Part shown: positions 1 through 11,819 of the stretch, in pieces
Layout: each line of letters opens with the position of its first letter
Position numbering within the stretch: position 1 is the first letter of the stretch
Source of the DNA: Pestalotiopsis fici W106-1
Taxonomy: Eukaryota > Ascomycota > Sordariomycetes > Amphisphaeriales > Sporocadaceae
Direction: 5' to 3'
Assembly (NCBI RefSeq): GCF_000516985.1
Contig: NW_006917100.1
Location: 1,105,490-1,169,489 of the forward strand
Length of the DNA: 64,000 nucleotides
Position numbers and translations under genes: made by a program
The notes under the pieces: generated by a model
What the model was told of the DNA's origin: nothing
The model's input: only the letters and a program-made list of their open reading frames with translations
Databases searched by the model: none

Positions 1-2
1 AG

Positions 3-143
3 CACGCGGGGGATAGAGAAGCCGAAGCGGGAGAGCATGGTACTGCAGACGTGCCAGAGAAGCCGAGGCCATCTCATGCGAAGCCAACGCGAGAGATGCA
101 CTATGAAAAGGATCCGAATCCGAATAGCTTGCTCAACGTGTAG
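3..143 (+). CDS. Possible 3' end of an upstream gene (partial, hypothetical)
   Basis: A reading frame enters from the left edge and stays open for 46 codons to a TAG at 141-143. The encoded tail is hydrophilic and rich in Glu, Lys, Pro and Asn, ending in KDPNPNSLLNV, which looks like the charged C-terminus of a real protein rather than random translation. A second frame is also open over the same bases, so the choice rests on composition and on a natural-looking end. No family is recognised. The gene body would lie outside the window to the left. Confidence 0.3.
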   Translation, partial: HAGDREAEAGEHGTADVPEKPRPSHAKPTREMHYEKDPNPNSLLNV

Positions 144-642
144 AAACTTTTGCTACATGGTTAGTGGGATCAGGTGCGGAGAAAATAAACAGTGTGGTCA
201 CTGATCAAGTATATCGTTAGTCTTTGTAGGTGGGTTCATGGATCCTCTCATCGTTGAAATTACAAGCCGGAGTCTGGTCATGACGCAACGTTTAATTCAA
301 TCAATATGATGAAAAGTCAAATCAAAATTTTCTCCTAGCCACCCGTGTAAGAAGCCGATGCAAATTCTCTTTAGGTAACAAGGTCCCCCACGGGGGATTG
401 CGGCCGAGCTGCTGATCCCCCCGCATTCTCGGCATCGCTCCGTAAACTCCATCCTAACTCCCCGGCTTACAACCTCTATAATACCATAATTGAGAATATA
501 GTACGAACAAATGTAACACCAGTATGAACTCACTGTCTATAATAAGTCGCCCAACCCGGTACTCGCTAGACTGAGTGGGACCTGACAAACAGCTACACGC
601 ACGTGTAAAACTGAAAGAAGACAAATTCTCACACCCATCGAC
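144..642. other. Intergenic region upstream of the FAD monooxygenase
   Basis: About 500 bp that should hold the terminator of any left-hand gene and the promoter and 5' leader of the monooxygenase. I see no conserved element that I can defend. Reading frames on the minus strand here are antisense extensions of the monooxygenase frame and encode nothing recognisable. Confidence 0.5.
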
Positions 643-2711
643 ATGACGGAGCAACAAGTAGACGTGCTCATCTGCGGCGGCGGGTCCGCCGGCCTCTGCG
701 CCGCCGTGTGGTTGTCGAGGTGCGGCATCAGCTACAAGATTCTCGAGCGCCGCGACGGGCCCCTCGCCATGGGCCAGGCCGACGGCGTGCAGTGCCGGAC
801 CGTCGAGGTGTTTGAGAGCTTTGGCATGTCCGAGGACCTGCTCCGGGAGGCCTACCACGTGATTGAGCTGGCGTTCTGGGCACCTGATCTCGTCAACGGC
901 AACGGCCACGCGAATGGAGGGGTGGGGGACAAGGCGGTGACATCCTCGTCCTCCTCGGGCATCAGGCGGACGCACTATGCCGCCGATGTCGAACCCGGCA
1001 TTAGCCACCAGCCCCATGTCATATTGAATCAGGCCCGCATGAATGCGCTCCTGGCTCAAGAAATGGAGAGGGCTTCCGGCACTTCGGATATCCTGTATGG
1101 CTACGAAGTCAAAGGTGTAGAGGTCGATAGTGCTACTGCTTCGGATCTGGATGCCTATTGTTGCACGGTGACGGCAACTAAAGCGGACCAGGAACACAAA
1201 TTCCGGGCAAAATATGTACTGGTAAGTTTTCTCATTCCTCTTCAATGGGACTTGACTTGACACGGAATAATAGGGTTGCGACGGAGCTCATAGTACCATC
1301 CGAAAGTCTCTGGGCTTCAAAATGGTTGGCGACAGCACCAATGCAGTATGGGGCGTGATGGACGTGTACCCGCAGACGGACTTTCCAGATATTCGAAAGA
1401 AGACAGCCATCAGCTCCGAAGCAGGTAATCTGATGATCATACCCCGCGAGGGCGACAGTCTGGTGCGCTTCTATATTGAGATTGAGAACGCCCACGACGT
1501 CTCCAAGCTGACGCTCGAGGACCTGCATGAGAGCGCCCGGCGCATCTTCCGGCCGTACAACATGGACATTGCCGAGACGGCATGGTGGTCCGTCTACGCC
1601 ATTGGACAGCGGCGGGCCGATTACTTCCACCGGGACCACCGCGTGTTCCTGACGGGCGACGCCTGCCACACGCACAGCCCCAAGGCAGGGCAGGGCATGA
1701 ACGTGAGTCTACAGGACGGCTACAACATTGGCTGGAAGCTGGCGGCGGTGCTGCGCGGCCGCGCCACCGACCCCTTTGGCCTGCTCGCCACCTACGTTTC
1801 GGAGCGCGAGAAGACGGCCACCGAGCTCATTGACTTTGACCGCTCCTGGACCAAGCTGTTTTCCTCGTCGTACCGCCGCGAGCACGGCATCACCCCGGAG
1901 GACTTTCAGCAGCAGTTTGTCAAGGCCGGCCGCTTCACTGCCGGCATGGCGACCAACTATCATGACTCGGCAATCATGTCCGCAGTCACCAGCAAGCAAG
2001 ATCTTGCCAAGGGTTTGCCGGTCGGTATGCGGTTTCCTAGCGCGCAGGTCGTGAGGTTCTGTGATGCGCGAGTCTTGCAACTCGTGAGAGCTCTTCCGGC
2101 GGATTCGCGGTGGCATATCGTCGTGTTTGCTGGCGATATTCGATACCAGTCTGCTGCAGAGCGGTTGAATTCTGTAAGCGACTTTAGAGGATTCGTTGTC
2201 TGAATTTCGAGTCGGACTAACACTCATATTCTAGGTGGCTATCGAGCTGGATCGAATGGTGAAGCGCTTCACTCCTCTAGGCTCTGATTATGATAGCATT
2301 TTCAATATCCTTTTGGTCCTATCTGGAAAACGCACGGAAGTTGAGCAGGAGCAGATACCGGATACTTTTGTGCCGGTAAATGGGAAATGGAAGATGAAAT
2401 GTACGTCAAGAGTCCCACTTGATTCATTAACCAACCACTGATAACCTTGTCTAATACTCACAGGCCTATTCAAAACATTTGTGGATGACGAAAGTTACAA
2501 CTCGGGCCACGGTCATGCATATTTGACTTATGGTATCGATCCTACCCGTGGTGCTATAGTGATTGTGAGGCCTGATCAATGTAAGTGCCGCCTCCATTCC
2601 CGATCAAAAGTTTCGCATTCACTAATGGCTGGAACAGATATCGCGCGTGTTGGTGCATTGACAGACGTTGATGGAGTTTCGCAATTCTTTGACGGCGTAC
2701 TAAAACATTAA
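643..2711 (+). CDS. FAD-dependent aromatic monooxygenase, phenol 2-monooxygenase type
   Basis: Predicted 611-residue flavoprotein assembled from five exons: 643-1221, 1274-2173, 2235-2400, 2464-2580 and 2638-2711. All four introns are GT-AG and keep frame. The N-terminus has the dinucleotide-binding motif CGGGSAG (residues about 11-17). Exon 2 opens with the GCDGAHS motif (about 194-200), and the second FAD-binding motif GDACHTHSP with QGMN lies near residue 320. The C-terminal part, including YGIDPTRGAIVIVRPDQ, matches the thioredoxin-like dimerisation domain of phenol hydroxylases. Members use NAD(P)H and O2 to hydroxylate phenolic rings; many serve aromatic catabolism or polyketide tailoring. 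The substrate cannot be told from sequence. No signal peptide is seen, so it is probably cytosolic. ATG 643 sits just before the Rossmann fold as usual. The neighbours give no cluster support. The family call is firm, the pathway open. Confidence 0.93.
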
Positions 2712-2964
2712 TCGAGGAAAACAAACAATTTGGCATGAACTCTACAACAACATTCACTGAACTCTGTACTGTTCAAATCAACAGTCAACTTCCCAATAGT
2801 TGCACATTCTCACTTTTGTAGAAATTGATACTGCTGTTTGTTGGTCTTAGTCCAATCACACAAGATTAGGGGTATATTATAAGAAGGGAGAAAAACAGAC
2901 TAAAGGACAATGACCTCGAGGACACATCGCTTGCTAACTGAATTATTTCACTTGAGCCTCGTTC

Positions 2965-4188
2965 TTAGCTTGGTCGATCAGTGCTCTTTCCCCAGTCTGG
3001 ACTGCCGTCCACGTCAATCATTTCCATGCACATCTTCAAGAATCGTTCTCTGTACTCAGTGCTGACTGCCGTCAAGCTCATCGGTCCCTGGGAATCGATG
3101 AGATTATACGTCTTGATCAGCCCTGTCATTGCCTTGGCGTGCAGCGTATGCTTTGCCCAGAAGAAGTCTAGAACAGCTGCACGATAAATCTCCTTGCCAT
3201 CGTACGAGGTTATGCCCGTTCTCCAAGTTGGTGGACCAGGAGGTGCAAACGGGGGCTCATCTGGAGGTAAGCTCTCGTTCAGTTGCGGCTGCTCGACATC
3301 TTCAGAGGTGGTTGATGAGACCCGCACCAGGAACAGCGAGTAGTCGACAGCATTGCAATCGGCAAGAAGTTTTGTGTCCTTTTGTAGTTGCGCCTTGAAG
3401 TCTTCGGCCTGGTCCAAGGTCAACTTGATCTTGTCGTCAAACTCGTCGGCAAGCCTTGATTTGGTGGCTTCCGAGGTGAGTACACCACCTGCCACATCTC
3501 TTTCTGGGTAAAAGTAAGATGTAGGCTTTAGATCCCAAGATTCCCACTTCTAGAATATTGCAGATACGTTAGCGTTTGTTTTATTCTGGGCGTTGAACGC
3601 CAGGAAAGGATTATTGCTGCTGGAACTTACGCTCTTTTTGCCATCCTTATCCCCCTCGTCTGCTCCATAGAGAACATTCTCCATGACAATATGATGGCTT
3701 GGAGCCATGCCAAACAATGAACCAAAGCTCCGCTGCGAGCACTCCAGGAAATCCGTGATGCGAACTAACAGACTCTCCGGATTGGCTCGCATGTGATCAG
3801 CGTAAGGAATGATCATTTCGTTTTTGAAAAAGGTGTGCTCAAAGTATCGCGGAACCGACTTGACCAAGTAGGCGCCATCGTAGGTGCGATAGAAGGTAGA
3901 GCCACTGTAACCCATATCGCCCAAGGTCTGTAGGATGTCCTTCTTTTTGGACGCAACTTTCCAGTCCGAGCCAAAACTTGCCTTGTAGTCCTTATCCTTG
4001 ATGGCCCACAAGCCGCGGAGTGCTCTGAAGAGATCGGTCCTCACGAGCTGAAAAGTCAACCAGTAGACCCAGAAGCGGCCGAGGAAGCGACCAAAGATGG
4101 TCGACTTTGTGGTTGGCTTGCCATTCTCGTCTGTGCCCAAGATGGCGTAGATGATGGATCTGGCAATGATGAGTTGACGATCTGCCAT
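2965..4188 (-). CDS. Phosphatidylinositol phosphate kinase-like protein
   Basis: Two exons, 4188-3631 and 3549-2965, joined across an 81-bp phase-0 GTAAGT...CTAG intron, give about 380 residues. Family landmarks appear in order: SGSTFYRTYDGAYLVKSVPR (residues about 103-122, with the nucleotide-binding-type lysine), an S-rich FGSLFGM segment, then KWESWDLKPTSYFYPE directly after the splice, corresponding to the WDLKGS segment. LADCNAVDYSLFL (D255) matches the MDYSLL catalytic signature, and VLDFFWAKHTLHAK corresponds to the late IIDxxxxY...K block. This is the PIPK/SAICAR-synthetase-like fold that phosphorylates phosphoinositides. The protein is short and lacks the long N-terminal region of the essential fungal Mss4-type enzyme, so it is probably an accessory paralogue. 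The frame is open beyond ATG 4188, but an in-frame TAG at 4416-4414 and no other ATG make 4188 (context CAAAATGGC) the best start. Confidence 0.8.
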
Positions 4189-4928
4189 TTTGGTACCTTG
4201 TCGTGGTTTCTGAAGAGAATATCGAGTTTCATGAGGAACGTCATTCGAGATTTCATTTTTGTTGCCGCGACTTTTCTTGATCTTTTGTTGATTCACGAGT
4301 CCGGCGGCCTGGAGCAAAGTCTCCGGGCGTCGTTCGCTTGGCAGTGGGGTGACGTCAGAGCCACGATCAGATGGTGAATGTGCTTTCGAATCGCAGGACG
4401 CGGCAGGCGTCAACTACAGAAATCGCAACTGCCCATTCTGTTTTCGAGGTCAGCGAAAGCTTCAAGTCCAATATAATCAAGGCGTAATTTACATACTCGG
4501 TCCAGGCATGCAATAATCAAGACGTTTCTGGTTATACTTTGGCTGTATAATGTTAGAGGCGCTTAAACAGTCAACCTCAGTGAGCCCTTGAAAAGTTATG
4601 GAGGGTCGGTAGCTTAGCACTACTGCAGCCCTATAGCAGCGGTAGGTTAGCGCCCTCCGCCACAAATCTGCACTAAATTATGGATGTCACAGGGGCCTTC
4701 TCCACCGAAATATTGAACAGTGATTTCACTATCAGCCACATATATCGTCAGCCATGGTCCTCGACGGTCTATCCAGGTGTCCTGACACGTCCATGGCTCC
4801 CTAGTTGGGCATCAGTGGATGTCTCCCACTGCTGGGAGATGGACGAAAAGAAAAAAGAAAAAAAGAAAATAGAAAAGAGGGTATTGTGATTATGAATAAA
4901 ACAGGTATCATTGTGCATCTACTTTGAT
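4189..4928. other. Intergenic: PIPK promoter and 3' flank of the SAT4-like gene
   Basis: About 740 bp without a supportable gene. It contains the upstream region of the minus-strand PIPK-like gene, an imperfect inverted repeat at 4600-4658 listed separately, and an A-rich run near 4850-4880 just beyond the 3' end of the membrane-protein gene. Confidence 0.5.
4600..4658. repeat. Imperfect 59-bp inverted repeat (hairpin)
   Basis: The sequence begins GGAGGG and ends CCCTCC. Inside, CTACTGC around 4620 faces GCAGCGGTAG at 4636-4645, and GCTTAG faces TTAGC. The two halves fold on each other with small bulges around a loop AGCCCTATA. It is too short and has the wrong arm lengths for a tRNA. It may be the remnant of a small foldback transposon or a cruciform in the PIPK upstream region. 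Confidence 0.45.
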
Positions 4929-6306
4929 TTAACCAGCGGAAAACTCTTTATCAACAGCTTTTGAGTTGCCCTCACGACTTCCTTGATCGATTTTGACCTC
5001 TTTCTCTGATCTGACCATGTTTCCTTTCAGATCGTCCAGCTCTTCCAACTCCAGACCCATGTCATTCTGTGGTGTCGAAAAGATTCCTGCTTGACTATTC
5101 GAGTCGGAATGGTTATCCGAAACCCCATCGAAGCCACTACCATGACGCATGTAGCGATTCATCGATCTGTTACGAAAGGCCGAACTGCGTCGCCCCGAAA
5201 CAGGAGGCCCGGAAGATGTGTCGTTTCTTGCTTCGTACTTATTCGAGCTGTATAGCTTGCTCCTGAAGCCGCACATGTAGCTGATCTGGCGGACAAGTGG
5301 CTGCAGAGCTGGGAAACAGGCACACCAGAGTCCGACATGGCATTCGAGATCAGTCCAAAAGCCAACGGTCGCCATCTTGTAGGTGGTGTCGACGCTAAAG
5401 TCGGTACGGACTATAATGCTCAGGCGAATAATACCGGTGATGACGGCAAATATGCCCACGCAAAAGATGAGCGCGACTCGGACTGCTTTTGCCGTGCTCA
5501 TCATGTTGCTGCGCACCACCCAGATTGGCAGACAAAACAGCGCCACGTCAACGACAATACCGATGCTGGAGTGTGCCCACATCATATAAATTTCGGATCT
5601 CTTGGATACGCAGTCATCGCTGCTGCCCGGTGGAAGGAAGAGATTACTAACGTGAGTAACTTGCTGTCAGCTCCATCTGTATCTTCAAGGCCCCCCCAGC
5701 CATAGATCTTGACTTACCTGAGTTTATGGCATTCCAGAAGGCGGAATAGAAAGCAGGAAACAGTCTGAGCTATGATGACTCCTCCCGCCGTGTAGGTACA
5801 GACCCTGAAGAGCCCTGAAGCCATGAGGATGTGAGTGACAAGCATTGTGAAGCAGTCCTTGTGTGATCGGACTTACTATCTTTGGATAAACGCAGAAGGA
5901 AGGCGACAATCGCCAACCTCATCAAGCCAATCCCCCAGAAATACAGTAGGTGCTGCCTCGTAAGAGCTGCAAAGAAGGGGAATATGAAAGCCTCTGGAAT
6001 CTCGTCCATATGAGCACCAGCTCCAAATTCGACCGCTAAAGTGGCGCATTCGTTAGGTTGATATACACGCCTGCTGATTTCGTTTGACTTACTTTGTATT
6101 TCAAAGCCCGAGAAGACCACTAGCAACAAATACGCGATCGCTGTGGCAACATCGTCCAGACCAAGTCCTTTCGTCATGAATAACCTCACATAGAGGCGAG
6201 AGAACACGACTAGTGTCGATATGATGATCAAACATATGTTTAGATTTCGCACTAGGTATCCGCGGTACTCAGTTGTACTGTTGAAGTCAAATTCTGGTAA
6301 GGGCAT
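4929..6306 (-). CDS. SAT4/rhodopsin-domain seven-helix membrane protein (PTH11-like group)
   Basis: Four exons (6306-6093, 6035-5877, 5814-5718, 5646-4929) with 57-, 62- and 71-bp introns keep one frame for 395 residues. ATG 6306 gives an N-terminus MPLPEFDFNSTTEYRG followed by a first hydrophobic helix (LNICLIIISTLVVFSRLYVR). GLGLDDVATAIAYLLLVV is the LDD-containing second helix typical of fungal rhodopsin-domain proteins. A helix with YFWGIGLMRLAIVAFLLRLS, the helix TYTAGGVIIAQTVSCFLFRL, a DDC-containing loop and two or more further helices follow. The final 130 or so residues are a polar Ser/Asp-rich tail, probably cytoplasmic. Family members are plasma-membrane proteins; some PTH11-like members act in surface sensing, but no ligand is known for most. 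No extracellular CFEM domain is visible. The family is clear; the signalling role is inference. Confidence 0.82.
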
Positions 6307-8005
6307 GGCGAATAGTGAATGGCGCGATTCCCTCCGCCAGAACGCCTGATTCCAAACAGCTGGTATGGGATCATGAAGAGAGAAGAATGTGTCCAGATAT
6401 TTGATGATGCTTGCGACCACACCTCGTCCTGATCTCTTGATTTTGAATGAGTGCGTCTTGCATGTAGGTTCAGTCGTGCGAACACTGGTGAAGTGGAAGC
6501 AAGTAGCTTTGGTCCTCAATACCTCATTAAGAAAAAAAAAAAACCTTAAAAAAATTCGAACTTGCTGTCAGAGAGGAACAATGATAAAGATGATGGTCTC
6601 TTTTTACTTGGCTGAGTCAAATGGCGTAGCAAGAATAGGCGGCTTAGAACACGTCCCCGGGGACTGCTAAATGGGAAGGCAAAGAAGTCGGAATTGGTGG
6701 GCTTGTGCACAAGAAGAGCGCCTTTTTGCAATCGCGCAAAGTCCCTTGAAACCTTAAAAAGTCTAATAACAACAAATACAGACGCTTATTCATGGCTGAT
6801 GAAGACTTCGGGTTGGGCACGGGGAAGGGATCAAGGATTGATCAACTGCATCGAGAACGGCACGGCATACTTGTCTCATGCTATTGGCTGTATGCGCTCT
6901 GTATATGAACCTGCATCTGTCACTCGAACTTGCTTCCTGGTAGCTCGAACCATGAATTTTCATTCTCACTCGCTCTGAAAAGTTATAGCATGTCTTGGAT
7001 TCTATACGGCAAGGGCTGGGGGGTTTGTTGCATAAATGCAATCAGAGAGAGAGAGTATGTGAAAACGACGAAAGTAACTAGAATTCCATGATCACCTGGC
7101 AACACCTATTTGGGAAATAGGTGGTAGATACTTGGAGGTTCTCAATCAGAGACGCAAAAAACAATGAGATGGGGTCGAATCTCGGGGAACACAAACATCA
7201 GTTTGAGTGTGCTGAAGCAGGGCTGAAGAGCGTCGTGAGCGGTTCGGCCATAACAAATCCCGGACGCCCCCCCTCAAAATCTCACAAGCGAGCCGCGATT
7301 GTCACACTTTACTATATTACAACACTAGGGACCGTGCCACACGGCTCGTTCCTTTTTATTCTCCTCTGCCGTCTGCACGCAATCACCCGGTTTGCGGGGG
7401 AGAATGGCTGTCAACTCGAAGGATTCGTCGGATGACGCTCAGTCCTGGCTGATCGCGACAATTCACAAGTGTCTACAGCTTCTCAGCGTTGCAATCACAA
7501 AAACTGCCGTTGCATACTATGGTCAAAGAGTCGTTCCCGTTTCCGAATTGTAAAGCGGTCAAAGCAAGGAAGAAAAATAAAAAATAAAAAGGAAGATGAG
7601 ACGGGATGAAAATCGGGCGGCAGGCAAGCGAAACTCTATCTCAGTGCTTTTTATGCAGGGAAAGAAAAGATACATGCATGCGGGGAATTCGGGAATCATC
7701 GCCTGCAAACCCTTTCGGATATTCCCTCCCTATCCGAGCTCTAGAGAGCCATCGGCAAAAGACTACAACACTGAGAAAAATATGCAGAACATGCCAACAT
7801 GGATGCGACCGTAATGCGCTCATCTCAGACTGAACGAGTATCTGGGGGTATATACCCATGGTAGCTCCGCCAATCTTTGCCGTAGAGCCGGTGACCTCGC
7901 TGGGACTTATCGAAAGACGAGGGAATCTGGCCATGGATGTCAATTCAATCCTGATTCCCAGTCTTCCCTATATTCTTCCGGAAATTCCGAAGTCCTTATC
8001 CACCT
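6307..8005. other. Intergenic region between membrane-protein gene and NLR-like gene
   Basis: About 1.7 kb holding the promoter side of the SAT4-like gene and the 3' side of the NLR-like gene. It has short A-rich runs (near 6530-6550 and 7570-7590) and an (AG)n run near 7043-7053. Small open frames exist in several phases but none shows domain motifs or splice-consistent extension. I see nothing further. Confidence 0.5.
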
Positions 8006-11000
8006 TCATGTGCTTCGACTCGATTTCCCGACCCTTCCCCGACTTTGAAGAACGAGACAAAGTTGTTCCGCAGTCATGCATGTGTCAGGGTGATTGCGTC
8101 CCAACCGCCTGGTGGACAACTCGAAAGCTTGATGCAGAATCTTCTCGGCTTCCTCGTCCTTGCCTTGGCTGTGAAGATTCATCCCGAGCTTGAGCATACA
8201 CTTGAGCATACACTTGAGCGTCTGTACATGTTCGGCACCCAGAGTAGCCAATGACGAAGCCAGTGTTGCACGGTGTATCTCTTCAGATTCAGTGAGTCTT
8301 CCCATCTTGTTCAGAATGCTGGCCAAGTTATCTCTACTCTTGACCGTCTTGGGATGGTCAGGGCCGCGCACCTCTTCGAGGAGAAAGATGACTGTCCGCA
8401 AGAGGCCCTCAGCTTCGCTGTACCTTTTCCGGTTTGACAATGTAGATGACAGGTCGTTCATAATCTGGATACTGTCTGGATGCTTTATGCTATTCAGTTC
8501 TGTCATGGCCTCGAGAGTCTTTCGTTGCAGCCTTTCAGCCTCTTCATATTCTCCCGATTTGCGAAGACAGTACGCAAGATTCTGCATACTCCAGAGTGTG
8601 CTTGGATGCTTATCGCCCAAGATGGCACACATTCTCGCTAAGTTCTCACGATGCATTCTCTCGGCTTGCTTGTACTGCCCCAGCCTCTGAAAGGTTATGC
8701 CAAGGTTGTTCCGTGTCTCCAATGTTTGGGCGTGATCCTCACCAAGCACAGCTTGTGTTTTGGCTACCGCCGCTTCATGTAGCTCATGAGCTTCTGTAAG
8801 TTTTCCTTGCGTACATAGTACGCATGCGAGACGATCCATACTCATCAGCGTGTCAACATGATCTGTCCCTAGTAGCCTCTGTCTTGTCTCAAGAGCTTCA
8901 CGATGCAAGTTCTCAGCTGTAGCGTATTGACCAAGAATCTGGTTGCTTTCAGCGGTTCTGAACAGTAGTTCCGACAATGTCAACTTGTCGTCGAAGTCTG
9001 CACGGAAACTCAAAGCTGAGTGAACATGTGGCAGATGACTCGTCCAGAAATCTCTTGATGCATGATCTGGTAGAGGATAGACTTCTCTAAGCCGTTGCAC
9101 CACCTCATATACACATGTGTGCCACTGGCCTTTCACTCTCATCCAGTTTCGTATAGCGAGTCGGACCAGTCGATGTATGTCGAAGAAGGCAGAGTCCATG
9201 TGCTCGTTGATAATAGCGTATCCTTTGAGGGCGCCGATTGCCTCTTCTGCATCTAATCCTTCACCGCCATCCGGAAGCAAGGATCTCGGGATTGTTCTTT
9301 CCGATAGTAGACTGAAGAAACGCAAGTATGATTCCGCAAGTGGATGCTCACGTATGACATGTTCAAACGAGATCAGCCAAGTGGTGATTACGGGGTTCTT
9401 GGAATTTTTGTACCTGCCGCGGTCTTCAAAGTCTGTGCTGAGCAACCGGATGAAGGTGGAGTCCCCGGACTGGCAGTACTGAAGGTATTTAGTGGTCGTT
9501 ATACGAGTCTTGCTCATGTATGCCGATGCCTGTTTGATAGCTAACGGGAGGTTCTCTAAGAACCTGAGCAGCCCCATTGTGCTTGTTGAGTCGCTTGTTT
9601 GTTCTTCGCCAAGGTCTTGTCGTAAGAGAGTTAGGGCATATGGATCTCCAAGCGAGCCCAGAATCAATCTATGTCCCTTGGGAACGCCGAGCCTGACGGT
9701 GACCTCGTAGTTGCGAGTGGTTACCAATATCGAGCCCTTTCGGTTAAAGGGAAGGGAATCGAAGAGGCTCGCTTCACCAAAGAGCAAGCTCAGATCATCC
9801 GCATTGTCAACAATCAACAGCCAGGGGCCCGAGATCTCCCGGCTCAGGGCATCTTTGACCAGGAGCCGTATATTGACATTCTCGTCGTCCGCTTGCCTGA
9901 GACGAAGCTCTTTAGCTATTGCACGGTATGCATTTTCAAAGCCAGCAACGTCAAGCGCAGGAACCCAAAATACCGAGCAATCTGGATGAGTGGCGCGTAG
10001 ACGGTAGGCAAGTTCCAGTGCAACTTGTGTTTTTCCAGTCCCCCCAAGCCCGTGAATAATAGTTCGCTGACAGTCATCCCTGTCTGCACTAGGCGGGCTG
10101 ATTTCGAGAAGCTGCGCCAGCTCAATCTCTCGACCTGTGAAATTTCTATTGCGCCCGAATGGCACAGCCCAGCCAGGCTCTTGCGCCGCTGGTCATCGTC
10201 AGCGGGTAATGAGACAGTAACAAGTCGAGGTGTTGTAGAGACGTTGCAGCTCACCTATGGCAGGTCGATGACCACAAGATTCACGACTTGCGCTACCTTG
10301 CCTCTTTTGAATTTCTTCCATCAACCTTCTGAAGGCCTCTCTCCTACCCTCTCCATATATTAGAGGAAGGTATACGCCGAAAAGGCCAAACAGGGAATAA
10401 GCTCTGTCCTCCTCACGCTTGGTCTGACGCCCTTCCGCCCATGCCAGCCGCTGAGATATGCTATACTTTGATACAAGATCTCCACGGAGTACACTATTCG
10501 GGATACCTGTAATCTCTTGCAGTTCTTGAGCTAAGGAGGCCTTGTCGCCTATGAGCTGGCCGTGGCAGGTGAAGAACTCTACTGACGCCGGAGCCAGCAA
10601 CTCTTGTAGCGTCCAGCCTCTAAAAAGCCATCTGCTCGTACGAAAACGATTATCGTGACCATCTTCGCTGTCAGATACATCTGCAAGGTATACATAACAT
10701 TTCGTCGAGTTTTGGTACCACCGAAACATGGAATTGATAGCCTCGTTGAGCTCAGTGCTGTTTGATTTATTGATACAACATGTGTCTACCCAGAAGTAGT
10801 GCAGCCCGTCAGCAGCTGCTTGGTGCCCACAGAACTCTATCTTTTCGTATCCTTTCTTGTGTTTTCCGGTCCTAGATAAGATGTCTTCGAATATGACTTC
10901 GTCGCCATCATTTCCCCACGTATGAGAAAGTATAGCGTACGGTGGTATGTCATTGGTGATGTCGTGGGTGAAGGCAAGAGTCCCATCTTGGCTGAACTTG

Positions 11001-11011
11001 AGGAGTCGCAT
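8006..11011 (-). CDS. HET-NB-ARC-TPR protein (fungal NLR-like receptor)
   Basis: Two exons, 11011-10255 and 10188-8006, joined over a 66-bp intron (GTGAGC...CCAG), give 979 residues. The N-terminal HET domain shows YAILSHTWG (25-33), WVDTCCINK (74-82) and RGWTLQELLAP (131-141). After a linker comes PFGRNRNFTGRE (262-273), the usual entry to NB-ARC. The P-loop is GLGGTGKT (299-306), the Walker B-like strand LLIVDNADD (376-384), and a sensor-like ILVTTRN follows. The C-terminus carries about seven 42-residue TPRs of the kinesin-light-chain-like type (units start at NQILGQY, CTQGKLT, QRLGQYK, RKSGEYE and so on). HET domains trigger cell death in heterokaryon incompatibility, NB-ARC acts as an ATP switch and the repeats bind the cue. 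The TPR copies are diverged from each other, unlike rapidly shuffled repeats. A 12-bp tandem duplication lies in repeat six. Role as a nonself sensor is inferred from architecture. Confidence 0.93.
8188..8219 (-). repeat. 12-bp in-frame tandem duplication inside the TPR array
   Basis: On the plus strand the unit ACTTGAGCATAC is repeated head to tail. In the encoded protein this reads KCMLKCML, lengthening the sixth TPR from 42 to about 46 residues. It sits at the helix B to next-repeat junction. Confidence 0.7.
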
Positions 11012-11819
11012 AGCATGAAACTACCTAGTAAATAAGAAATGGCGCTGGGTAATCAGATAGTTTGTGAGACTAATCGATCCCGTCCATAATAAAGTGAGGT
11101 ATCTCAATCCCGGTACGATGAGGCTCAATCTGACTGTGCGGGGTTATCAGGCAACGACGGCATCATGGGCATCTGCAGGTCGCCCGGTAACATAGCAATT
11201 TATGCTCGGATTCACCAAAAAGGCTGTTGGGGTCCGTCTGAGCAATCTTGTGCGCAGATCGCGGCTTCTGGTTGGACTCGTGATGCCCATGGCTGCTGAT
11301 GCAGAGCAGCCCAACATGCGGACTGCAATCCACATCAACATAATCGTCGACCTACTCATGATTCTGAGCACCCTCATCCCAGAAGCAACCCCGTATCCAC
11401 TTATTTATCTATATTTTGAGTCAACCATTTATGCCAGTCGTAATTCTCGCGTACTTATACTCGAAAACGCCCAAGTCTAGCCAATCACCTTCCTGCTCAG
11501 CCCACTACTCACTTCCGAGCTCACTAGGTTAGAATATTTAGCGTCCAGGCACACAATATTCTCAAAGTCAACTACTACATCGCTGTCAATGCTCGTATGT
11601 GATCAATTCCTAAAATAGCCCTAGGTCCAGCTTAGACCAGTATATTAGTATTCTGCCCCGCTTTATGTCTACGCGTCAAGAGTTTATTCCGAGCTGTGAA
11701 GTTCGTAAGTCCGCGATGATACCCACTCTATTCATACTAAGTCGTCTTCATGCGACCTGTCTTTGTCCTTGAGTGCTCCTTTTCAGGAACTCCAATATTT
11801 TCATTGTCAACTTGTCAAC
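11012..11819. other. Divergent promoter region, NLR-like gene and DUF3500 gene
   Basis: About 0.8 kb separating two divergently transcribed genes, so it should carry both promoters and 5' leaders. Short frames here have no family features. No defined element recognised. Confidence 0.5.

Noticed and set aside
454..1263. 269-codon minus-strand frame opposite the monooxygenase first exon
   Set aside because: A shadow of the GC-rich sense exon with no recognisable features.
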